Below, in pieces: positions 33,779 through 41,643 of a stretch of 64,000 nucleotides of DNA. Below the pieces are notes generated by a model. The model was given only the letters and a program-made list of their open reading frames with translations, had not been told where the DNA came from and made no database searches. The DNA is from Chryseobacterium sp. (GTDB lineage: Bacteria; Bacteroidota; Bacteroidia; Flavobacteriales; Weeksellaceae). The stretch covers positions 1 to 64,000 of the forward strand of contig NZ_JARBTK010000010.1 of assembly GCF_029240215.1 (NCBI RefSeq). Direction: 5' to 3'. Each line of letters begins with the position of its first letter. Positions within the stretch are counted from its first letter, which is position 1. The translations under genes and the position numbers were made by a program.

Positions 33779-34246
33779 ATGCAAACGGAAAAAAAACTTT
33801 TCACTTTTGACGAAATCAAGCAAAAACTGGTCAACTATTGTGTATATCAGGACCGCTGTCATGCAGAAGTTGAACAAAAAATGAGAGAATTTGTTTTAAT
33901 TCCTGAAGCGAAGGAAGAAATTCTTTTGTATTTAATGAAAGAAAATTATCTGAACGAAGAAAGATTCACAAGAAGTTATATTCGCGGAAAATTTAACATT
34001 AAACAATGGGGAAAAAACAAAATTAAAATACATCTGAAGCAAAAAGGCATCACTGAAAAGTTAATAAATAAAAGTTTTGATGAAATTGATGATGAAGATT
34101 ACCTAAAGATAATCAAAAAATTGTACGAAAATCATTTTTCAAAACAGAAAGGATTGCAGGTGTATCAAAAAAAATCAAAAACTATTAAATATCTTTTAAG
34201 CAGAGGCTTTGAATATGAGAATATTTTACAAGTGATTGATAATTAA
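33779..34246 (+). CDS. recX: RecX family regulatory protein
   Basis: A 155-residue RecX, the modulator that limits RecA filament growth. Typical three-helix repeats are seen: NYCVYQDRCHAEVEQKM, LIPEAKEEILLYLMKENYLN, EERFTRSYIRGKFNIKQWGK (the Gly-x-x-Lys/Ile turn), and HLKQKGITEKLINKSF. It is divorced from recA, as is usual in this phylum. It lies between glyA and the T9SS cargo gene and has no partner. Confidence 0.9.
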   Translation: MQTEKKLFTFDEIKQKLVNYCVYQDRCHAEVEQKMREFVLIPEAKEEILLYLMKENYLNEERFTRSYIRGKFNIKQWGKNKIKIHLKQKGITEKLINKSFDEIDDEDYLKIIKKLYENHFSKQKGLQVYQKKSKTIKYLLSRGFEYENILQVIDN

Positions 34247-34290
34247 CATTTATGTAATTTTAAGTTCAGTTATTTTTTAGGAAAAATTTA

Positions 34291-34298
34291 TAGTTTTG
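34291..34298 (+). promoter_or_regulatory. -7 box (TAGTTTTG) for the T9SS cargo gene
   Basis: A perfect TAnnTTTG 20 bases before the ATG at 34319. Confidence 0.6.
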
Positions 34299-34318
34299 TC
34301 CTCGGAAATTAAAATTAT

Positions 34319-37300
34319 ATGAATTTAAAACTACAAAAATTATTGAAGATGTCTATGGCATTTTTGATGGTGCTTTTCTCGGTTTCGGGTTGGGCGCAAC
34401 ATTCAATCTCTGGTTTTGGTGCCGCCAACACTTATACTCAGAATTTTGATAATTTCAGAGGTACAGCAGCAACGTTGCCAACTGATTGGTCAATTTCTGG
34501 AACGTATAACAGTAATGCTGCATACCAGATTTTAACAGCAGGTGGGTCTACTCCTACAACAAATACGGCGAACGGGAATAACTGTTATGCTGGTCGTGCA
34601 GGTACATCGAGTTCAGATTATTCAATTATACAAAAGCAGGCAACATCAGGTTCTTCAAATTTTGTTTTTCGTGCGGTAAATAATACAAGCAGCACAATTA
34701 ATGGTTTTGTAATTACATGGAATGTAGAGCAACTTGCATTAGGCGGAAGACCTACGCAGTTGGATCTCAGATACAGAATTAACGGCGGTACATATGTTCA
34801 GGCAGGGATTGCGGGAACGAGCCTTTATACTGCAGCAACAGGTACAGCTGCTACAAATTTTGCATATGTAAACACTACACCTACAGCTTATTCTGTAACA
34901 ATTACGGGATTGTCATTGGCTGCAGCTCAAACAATAGATTTTCAGTTTCTTGTTACAAATGGAAGCGGAAGCGGAAGTAACGGTTATGTAGGAATTGATG
35001 ATTTCACTTTATATGCTACTCAGCAGAATAGTAATTTGCCAACAATTACAACTGCTGGTAGTTTTAATGAGTTTTCTTATGTAGAAGGTAATGGTCCTTC
35101 CGCAAGTCAATCGGTTTCAGTTTCAGGGAGTAATTTAGATAATACAGCAGTTACTGTTACTGCACCTGCGAATTATGAAGTTTCGCTTACTGGAGGAAAT
35201 GATTTTGCAGACACAAAGACTATTTCTTATTCAGCCGGTGCATTTACATCCCAAAATGTATACGCAAGATTAAAATCAGGATTGGCTTTAGGAGCTTATT
35301 CCGGAAATATTACAATTTCAGGTGGTGGTGTTGCCACTGCTGCAACTGTTGCGGTAGATGGAAATGTTGTGGCAACTCCAGTAGTAACGGCATCTTCCTT
35401 TACAGGAAACGTAGGAGTAGCTTTTTCAGAAAACATACAAGCTACTCAGACACCTGTTTCTTATGCTTTGGCAAATGGAACAACTTTGCCTGCAGGTCTG
35501 AATTTAAATACAATAACAGGCGCAATTACCGGCACACCAACAGTTGCAGGAACCTTTACTGCTGATGTGACGGCTACAAACACTGCCGGTACTTCAGCGG
35601 CGGCAACGATTACGCTGACGATTGCAAAAGGTAATCAGACTGTTGTTTTAAATAATGTTACGGCTGTTGTGAATGATCCGAATACAACGCTTCCTGCCAC
35701 TACGGCGCAAGGTATCTTAATTAATTATTCAAGCAGCGATGCTTCAGTTGCTTCTGTTTCTGGAAATACGCTAAGTTTCCCAGGGATAGGTTCTGCAACA
35801 ATTACGGCAGCGAATATAGGAGATTCAAATTACAATGCATACAGTGCAACTTTTACAGTAACGGTAACGGCTGTGCCGGTTACACCTTGGGAAGACTTCG
35901 AATTAGGGACAAAGACTGGCTATGCAGCAGGGAATGTAACATCTACGGCGGGTTCATGGAACTTGGATAATGCATTATTGGGTACTTCTGCAAGTGATAG
36001 AAAAAATGGTTCTCAATCCGTAAGAATTCAGAATACAGGTTTCTTACAAACCAATTTTGATATTACCTCAGGAGTGGGTAAAGTAACGGTAAGTCATGCA
36101 AAATATGGTACAGACGCCAATAATTCTTGGGTTTTAAAAGCATCAACGGATGGTGGAGCTACATGGACGGCTTTTACAAGTTCTACAATAAACACCACCT
36201 CTACTGCTTTGACAACAGAAGAAATTACTGTTAATTTAGGTGGAAATGTAAGACTGAGAATTGAGAAAACTACATCTGGAGGTAGATTGAATATTGATGA
36301 TATTTATATTACTTCTTATTCTGCAAATACATGGAACGGTTCAGTATGGTCAGATGGCACTCCCGTTGCTACGCAGCCGGTTGTAATAAACGGTCCTTAT
36401 ACAGGAATAGGATTTACTGCACAGTCAATCACAGTAAATGCAAACAATACACTTACGGTAAACTCCGGAGAAACTTTCACTACGGGAAACACAACCAACA
36501 ACGGTAATATTATCGTAAATGACGGAGGTAACTTCATTCAGACAGTTGGTAGTACTTACACAGCTGGAACTGGATCTTCATTTATAACAAATAGAAACAG
36601 TGCAAGTGCTGTAAATAAATATGTATTCTGGTCATCACCGGTTGTAGATCAAAACATCTTTACAGCTTACTCTTCAGGTTCTTCAGCATTGTCTCCAACG
36701 TATGTAATGACATATAACACAACATCAAATTTTTATGATCTTGTAACAAATACTGATAGCAACTTTGTCGCTAATTCAGGAAAAGGATATTCGGTAAAAG
36801 TTCCTCAGGCAAATGCAGGAGTGCTTTTTGGAGGAACAAATAAAACACCAAACAATGGAATCGTAAATGTTTCATTAGCGGGAACTCCAGGAGGTTTAAA
36901 TAACTTTAATTTAATAGGAAATCCTTATCCGTCAAATTTAGATCTTACGGCTTTCTATAATGCAAATACTGCCGGAATAGAATCTACACTATGGTTCTGG
37001 GATAATACCACAGGAAATGTGACAACACAAACCGGAAGTACAGCAACCAATGTTGGATACGCAACCATCAATGCTGCATCAGGAACATGGGCTGAGGCTC
37101 CAGGCACACAGTCTTATAACTCAGCCACTCTTAATGGATTAGGAAGTATAGCAAAAATTGGCCAGGGCTTTATTGTAAGGGCTCTTGATGCAGGTCAGGT
37201 TTCGTTTACAAATGCAATGCGTGCTTCTACTGCTGGTGTTACATTAAACAAGAATGTAGATCCAAACGCAGGTAAATTCTGGATTAAACTGACAACTTCT

Positions 37301-37912
37301 TACGGAAATACAGTTACACAGGCTGTTACTTATAGTCAAAATGCTTCAAATGCTTATGATGTATATGATTCAAAAGCTATGGGTGTAGGTTCAGATGCAT
37401 TCTACTCATTGGCAGGTGCTGAGAAAGTAATTATTCAGGGAAGAGCTCCGTTTAGCATCAATGATGTAGTTCCATTGGGTGCTAAACATTTTGAAAATGG
37501 AAATTTCACAGTTTCTTTATCTCATAAAGAAGGTTTATTTACAAACGGACAGGCAATTTATCTTCATGATAAATCAACAGGAACATATACAAATCTTCAA
37601 ACACAAGTATATTCATTTACAGCTAATGCAGGAGAATTTACTAATAGATTCGAAATTGTTTATAAGCTAAATGTGTTGGCGACAGCAGAAGTAGAGAAGG
37701 ATGCTTTTGAAGTATACAGAGACGGTGAATATTTCTTCGTAAGAAATAATAAAAATATTGAAAACATTGAAATATTCGATGCTGCAGGTAGAAAAGTACA
37801 GGATTTTGACAGCAACTCTAAATTGGTTCGTATTAAATTAGATTCAAGAGGGGTGTATATCATCAAGGCAAAATCAGCAGGAAAAGAATATTCTAAAAAA
37901 GTAGTAAAATAA
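34319..37912 (+). CDS. Large T9SS-secreted surface protein with Ig-like and strand-rich modules
   Basis: A 1197-residue exported protein. After the signal peptide (MNLKLQKLLKMSMAFLMVLF to GWAQ) is a beta-sandwich domain (about 40-245, with FDNFRGTAATLPTDWSISGT), then a TIGR-type surface repeat (about 250-350), and a putative-Ig (He_PIG-like) domain with ATQTPVSYALANGTTLPAGL. Next come a second jelly-roll region (about 515-665), the module shared with 14877-18287 (about 675-1110; WNGSVWSDGTPV, NLIGNPYPSNLDL), and the T9SS type A sorting domain (about 1120-1197, ending GKEYSKKVVK). No catalytic domain is seen; probably an adhesin or matrix protein. Confidence 0.93.
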   Translation: MNLKLQKLLKMSMAFLMVLFSVSGWAQHSISGFGAANTYTQNFDNFRGTAATLPTDWSISGTYNSNAAYQILTAGGSTPTTNTANGNNCYAGRAGTSSSDYSIIQKQATSGSSNFVFRAVNNTSSTINGFVITWNVEQLALGGRPTQLDLRYRINGGTYVQAGIAGTSLYTAATGTAATNFAYVNTTPTAYSVTITGLSLAAAQTIDFQFLVTNGSGSGSNGYVGIDDFTLYATQQNSNLPTITTAGSFNEFSYVEGNGPSASQSVSVSGSNLDNTAVTVTAPANYEVSLTGGNDFADTKTISYSAGAFTSQNVYARLKSGLALGAYSGNITISGGGVATAATVAVDGNVVATPVVTASSFTGNVGVAFSENIQATQTPVSYALANGTTLPAGLNLNTITGAITGTPTVAGTFTADVTATNTAGTSAAATITLTIAKGNQTVVLNNVTAVVNDPNTTLPATTAQGILINYSSSDASVASVSGNTLSFPGIGSATITAANIGDSNYNAYSATFTVTVTAVPVTPWEDFELGTKTGYAAGNVTSTAGSWNLDNALLGTSASDRKNGSQSVRIQNTGFLQTNFDITSGVGKVTVSHAKYGTDANNSWVLKASTDGGATWTAFTSSTINTTSTALTTEEITVNLGGNVRLRIEKTTSGGRLNIDDIYITSYSANTWNGSVWSDGTPVATQPVVINGPYTGIGFTAQSITVNANNTLTVNSGETFTTGNTTNNGNIIVNDGGNFIQTVGSTYTAGTGSSFITNRNSASAVNKYVFWSSPVVDQNIFTAYSSGSSALSPTYVMTYNTTSNFYDLVTNTDSNFVANSGKGYSVKVPQANAGVLFGGTNKTPNNGIVNVSLAGTPGGLNNFNLIGNPYPSNLDLTAFYNANTAGIESTLWFWDNTTGNVTTQTGSTATNVGYATINAASGTWAEAPGTQSYNSATLNGLGSIAKIGQGFIVRALDAGQVSFTNAMRASTAGVTLNKNVDPNAGKFWIKLTTSYGNTVTQAVTYSQNASNAYDVYDSKAMGVGSDAFYSLAGAEKVIIQGRAPFSINDVVPLGAKHFENGNFTVSLSHKEGLFTNGQAIYLHDKSTGTYTNLQTQVYSFTANAGEFTNRFEIVYKLNVLATAEVEKDAFEVYRDGEYFFVRNNKNIENIEIFDAAGRKVQDFDSNSKLVRIKLDSRGVYIIKAKSAGKEYSKKVVK

Positions 37913-37925
37913 TAGATTTTAAATA

Positions 37926-38159
37926 ATGAAAAAAATAATAATAATGTGCTCGCTGGTTATTTCGGGTCTTGCATTTGCAAATCAGTCAGACAATCCGTTT
38001 ATTTACGATGAGCCATCAGCAGAAACAATGGCAGAAGGAGATGCTCCGGCAGGTCCCGGAGATCCAAATCCTGCGCCAATCGATCAGTATGTTCCTGTTC
38101 TTCTCATTATAGCTGCAACACTGGTGTGTTTTTATGCTGACAAAAAGAAAACGGCGTAA
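37926..38159 (+). CDS. Small secreted protein with PID/TM/basic C-terminal tail (second copy)
   Basis: A 77-residue paralogue of the protein at 14637-14873. It has a signal peptide (MKKIIIMCSLVISGLAFANQ), an acidic middle (DNPFIYDEPSAETMAEGD), the motif PGDPNPAPIDQY, a hydrophobic helix (VPVLLIIAATLVCFYA), and a basic end (DKKKTA). It begins 13 bases after the stop of the T9SS cargo gene and is followed by a terminator, so the pair is one transcript. The tail resembles an exosortase-type sorting signal; the processing enzyme is not in this window. Confidence 0.8.
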   Translation: MKKIIIMCSLVISGLAFANQSDNPFIYDEPSAETMAEGDAPAGPGDPNPAPIDQYVPVLLIIAATLVCFYADKKKTA

Positions 38160-38179
38160 AAAGAAAGATCACAATATAG

Positions 38180-38212
38180 CTCCTGAGGTATTTTATCTCA
38201 GGAGTTTTTTTT
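38180..38212 (+). terminator. Rho-independent terminator after the second cargo/PID pair
   Basis: CTCCTGAG / CTCAGGAG form an 8-bp stem, followed by eight T. Confidence 0.9.
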
Positions 38213-38702
38213 GGTATTTATATATTTTATGAAAAATAATCTTTAAAATATTCACGGTCTAAGCTCGTTCTCAAATTTTCAGTTTGAGAAAATTTAAAAG
38301 ATATGACGTTTTGGTTTATAAAGGGTGTGATAAAATAGTGGGCGGGGCTATTAACGTAACTTTAGTTATACTTTATTGGTATTTAATAAGTTATAATTAT
38401 GCTGAAAATAAAAAATATTATAATTGCGTAAAGTTTTGACTTTTCTAAAAAACAGAGAATGTTTTTTCTAAGTCTGTATAGAAAAACTTCATTTAGTTTT
38501 TAATGATATTAAGCATTCGTTTTTATTTGAGAATATTTGTTCTAAGATGAAGTTGAAAGTATCGTTTAGAAAGGTAGAATCGAAAAAAATTTACTTATAT
38601 AAATATTAATTTACATTCTATAATGTTAAAGTATTGATTTTTAAATAAGTATAAACAATATTTATTAGGAATAATATTGATGTTTTTTTAGATTAATATG
38701 AT
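38213..38702. other. Long AT-rich leader region ahead of the capsule locus
   Basis: About 490 bases with no gene. It holds a small palindrome (TTCTCAAA 38268-38275 with TTTGAGAA 38283-38290) and a lone G-rich patch (GTGGGCGGGGC near 38339-38349) in otherwise very AT-rich DNA. It probably contains upstream control sites for the capsule operon, but I cannot assign any. Confidence 0.5.
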
Positions 38703-38710
38703 TATATTTG
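38703..38710 (+). promoter_or_regulatory. -7 box (TATATTTG) of the capsule locus
   Basis: A perfect TAnnTTTG. Transcription would start near 38715, which favours the ATG at 38740 over the TTG at 38719 as the first start codon. Confidence 0.65.
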
Positions 38711-38739
38711 CCGAATAATTGAAACACCAAAAATGGAGA

Positions 38740-40710
38740 ATGAAAAAGCTCAATAATGCTTTTGCTGCTTTGTACAAAGGGGATAATATTTTAAAACTCA
38801 CGGAGTTGAGGTATATACCACGCTGGATTGTCATTATCATTGATGTTTCTATTATTTTGATGTCAATATTTCTGTCATATGTTTTTTTGAGAAAATTAGG
38901 TGTACAGGTAAATTTTCCTAACCATCGTCTGGAAAAAAGATTGCTTATTATTACGGTAAATCTATTGTTTATGTTTGTTTTTAAAACTTATGCAGGGATT
39001 ATACGACATTCTACTTTCTTTGATTTTTTTAAAATTATTCTTGCCTCTGGAAGTTCTTTAGTTACACTGATTTCTATAAACTTTTTTATCGAGATAATAT
39101 TAGGTAAACCACTGTATTTATACCCTACACTTTATCTTTATTTTTTCATCTCTGTATCACTGATGTTCTTTTTCAGAATGATCATTAAGCAGTTTTTTAA
39201 TGTTTTGATTGATATTAAAGGATCATCATCAAAAACGAGAGTTGCAGTCGTTGGAGTGGGAGATGCTTCTGTCTCTTTGGCAAGAGCAATTTTGCATAAT
39301 CCGAATTACCCGTATCGCTTGGCTGGTTTTCTTACCAAAAGATCAGATTCAAATAAAGCAGTTTTGTTAGGGCATAAAATTTATAATATAGATTATTTTT
39401 TTAAAAATAAAAATATTTTCAGTCAGTTTGATGCTGTTTTAATTATCAAAGAAATCATGACAAAGCGGGAACTTGAAGAATGGATGACGCTTGCTTTGGA
39501 TAACGATCTTAAGGTCTTAAAAGCCCCTACAGTAAGTAAGATGCGTGACTCTGATCTGGTGGGGGGAATTCGTCAGCTTCAGATCGAAGATTTATTAAAC
39601 CGCAGACCTATTAAGATTGAAAATGAAGGGGTGACAAGAAGGCATTTTGATAAAAATGTTTTGGTGACGGGAGGAGCGGGTTCTATTGGTAGTGAAATCG
39701 TCCGCCAGGTTGCTCAGTTTAAGCCTTCTCTTATTGTTGTGCTTGATCAGGCAGAATCTCCTTTGTATGAATTGGAACTCGAATTGCTTGAGAAATTTCC
39801 GGAGCAAAAATTTAAATTTGTTTTAGCTGATATTTCTAACTTTTACAGACTCGAAAAAATTTTTGAATCTTATCAGTTTTCTATGGTTTATCATGCTGCA
39901 GCATACAAGCATGTGCCACTTATCGAAGAAAATCCTCATGAAGCTATTTTTGTCAATGTATTGGGTACAAAGAATGTGGCATTGCTCTCAAAAAAATACA
40001 AGGTAAACCGTTTTGTGATGGTATCTACAGATAAAGCGGTAAATCCGACAAATGTAATGGGAGCTTCTAAGAGAACGGCTGAGCTTTTTGTACAATCCTT
40101 GCAGAATTCGGAGAGCAACACAACAAAATTCATTACAACTCGTTTTGGTAATGTGTTAGGTTCTAACGGTTCGGTAATTCCTCATTTTAAAAAACAGATT
40201 GAAAAAGGGGGTCCGGTTACAATCACGCATCCTGACATTATCAGATACTTTATGACAATTCCTGAAGCTTGCGAATTGGTTCTTCAGGCAGGAACAATGG
40301 GTGATGGAGGGGAAATCTACGTCTTTGACATGGGAGAGCCAGTGAAGATATTAGATTTAGCCAACAGAATGATCAAATTATCAGGATTTACTCCGGATGT
40401 AGATATTAAAATTAAATTCATTGGATTGCGTCCCGGTGAGAAGTTGTATGAGGAATTATTGAGCAATGATGCAACTACTGTTCCCACTCATCATGAAAAA
40501 ATCATGATTTCCAAAGATCCGAATGTAGAATTTAACGAAATCGATTTTTTATGTAGACAAATTATAAAATCAGCAGTTAAGAAAGATAAGTTGCAGGTTG
40601 TCATGCTTTTAAAGACAATAGTGCCAGAATATATCAGCAATAATTCTGAATTTGAAGTTTTGGATAAAAAAGAAGTCGCTGATGACTTAGACTTTAATGT
40701 TATTCAATAA
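38740..40710 (+). CDS. Membrane nucleotide-sugar 4,6-dehydratase (FlaA1/PglF/CapD-like)
   Basis: A 656-residue protein. Four N-terminal transmembrane helices (about 25-155) precede a first Rossmann-like domain (TRVAVVGVGDASVSLARAIL) and the catalytic SDR domain. That domain has LVTGGAGSIGSEIVRQ, HAAAYKHVPLIEENPHEA, STDKAVNPTNVMGASKRTAE (Met-x-x-x-Lys in place of Tyr-x-x-x-Lys, as is normal for this group) and GLRPGEKLYEEL. It likely converts UDP-GlcNAc to UDP-4-keto-6-deoxy sugar, the first step to bacillosamine or QuiNAc, fitting the DegT aminotransferase at 62768 and the initiating transferase at 59508. Confidence 0.93.
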   Translation: MKKLNNAFAALYKGDNILKLTELRYIPRWIVIIIDVSIILMSIFLSYVFLRKLGVQVNFPNHRLEKRLLIITVNLLFMFVFKTYAGIIRHSTFFDFFKIILASGSSLVTLISINFFIEIILGKPLYLYPTLYLYFFISVSLMFFFRMIIKQFFNVLIDIKGSSSKTRVAVVGVGDASVSLARAILHNPNYPYRLAGFLTKRSDSNKAVLLGHKIYNIDYFFKNKNIFSQFDAVLIIKEIMTKRELEEWMTLALDNDLKVLKAPTVSKMRDSDLVGGIRQLQIEDLLNRRPIKIENEGVTRRHFDKNVLVTGGAGSIGSEIVRQVAQFKPSLIVVLDQAESPLYELELELLEKFPEQKFKFVLADISNFYRLEKIFESYQFSMVYHAAAYKHVPLIEENPHEAIFVNVLGTKNVALLSKKYKVNRFVMVSTDKAVNPTNVMGASKRTAELFVQSLQNSESNTTKFITTRFGNVLGSNGSVIPHFKKQIEKGGPVTITHPDIIRYFMTIPEACELVLQAGTMGDGGEIYVFDMGEPVKILDLANRMIKLSGFTPDVDIKIKFIGLRPGEKLYEELLSNDATTVPTHHEKIMISKDPNVEFNEIDFLCRQIIKSAVKKDKLQVVMLLKTIVPEYISNNSEFEVLDKKEVADDLDFNVIQ

Positions 40711-40787
40711 CCAACTGTCTTAATGAGGAGTAACACAGTTTTTGATTTATAGTCAAAGACAATCTTTATTTTAAAAAAAAATAATCC

Positions 40788-40795
40788 TATTTTTG
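40788..40795 (+). promoter_or_regulatory. -7 box (TATTTTTG) before wza
   Basis: A perfect TAnnTTTG whose last base is the G of a GTG triplet at 40795. That GTG would therefore lie in the promoter, supporting the ATG at 40813 as the true start. Confidence 0.6.
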
Positions 40796-40812
40796 TGAAA
40801 AAATTATCAGAA

Positions 40813-41622
40813 ATGACCTTAAAAAAATATTTTATTTACAGTTTTCTCAGTTTAGCAGTATTTTCTTGTGCACCAAGACAGGAAATCAATTACATGCAGG
40901 ATATTGATAATATTGCATTGGAAAACTCTATTAAAAACAGCAGAAGCACATTACAGCCGGGTGATAAATTAATTATTAGTGTGACGGCGAAGGACATGGA
41001 TGTGGTGCAGCCGTTTAATCAGAACTATTCGTCAAGTTCAACAATTACACAGTATTCTAATCCAAGTTCTAACAGTCTGCCTCAGCAGCTGCCGGTTTCC
41101 GGAGCTACTTATATTGTAGATACGGATAGTAATATCACGTTTCCGCAAATTGGCGTGGTAAGTGCAAAGAATGAGGATGTTGAGACCATGAGAGTGAAAT
41201 TGACAAATCTTATCTCAGAGTACGTTAAAAATCCTGTGGTGGAAATCAAGTTGATCAATTTCAAAGTTTCTGTTTTGGGAGAAGTTGCGAGACCGGGTAC
41301 GTATGTTATGCCGGATGGAGGTTCTACATTATTAGGAGCTTTGGGATTAGCAGGAGATCTTACCGTATTTGGCGTTAGAACCAACGTATTGGTGGTAAGA
41401 AATATTGATGGACAGATTACCAAAGAAAGAATAGATTTAACGAGCGCACAGTTTATCAATTCTCCTTATTATTATCTTAAACAGAATGATATGATTTATG
41501 TACAGCCTAATGCCAACAGAGAAAAAGCTTCAAGAATAGATCCTAATACAGGATTGTACATATCCGTTGCATCAGTTATTGCTTCTTTGGTCATTGGAGT
41601 TTTAGCCCTTACAAAAAATTAA
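40813..41622 (+). CDS. wza: Polysaccharide export outer-membrane lipoprotein (Wza family)
   Basis: The outer-membrane export channel for capsule or exopolysaccharide. The lipoprotein signal MTLKKYFIYSFLSLAVFSC carries a lipobox Cys. The polysaccharide export (Poly_export) domain is LQPGDKLIISVTAKDMDVVQ, followed by an SLBB domain with SVLGEVARPGTYVMPDGGST and DLTVFGVRTNVLVVRN. A C-terminal helix (SVASVIASLVIGVLALTKN) suggests the alternative outer-membrane anchor seen in Bacteroidota Wza. It is followed 21 bases later by its kinase partner. Confidence 0.93.
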   Translation: MTLKKYFIYSFLSLAVFSCAPRQEINYMQDIDNIALENSIKNSRSTLQPGDKLIISVTAKDMDVVQPFNQNYSSSSTITQYSNPSSNSLPQQLPVSGATYIVDTDSNITFPQIGVVSAKNEDVETMRVKLTNLISEYVKNPVVEIKLINFKVSVLGEVARPGTYVMPDGGSTLLGALGLAGDLTVFGVRTNVLVVRNIDGQITKERIDLTSAQFINSPYYYLKQNDMIYVQPNANREKASRIDPNTGLYISVASVIASLVIGVLALTKN

Positions 41623-41643
41623 TCTCACGAATACTTCTTTATT

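Noticed and set aside
38719..38739. TTG start seven codons upstream of the capsule dehydratase ATG
   Set aside because: The promoter box at 38703-38710 implies transcription from about 38715, leaving almost no leader; the ATG at 38740 is a better start.
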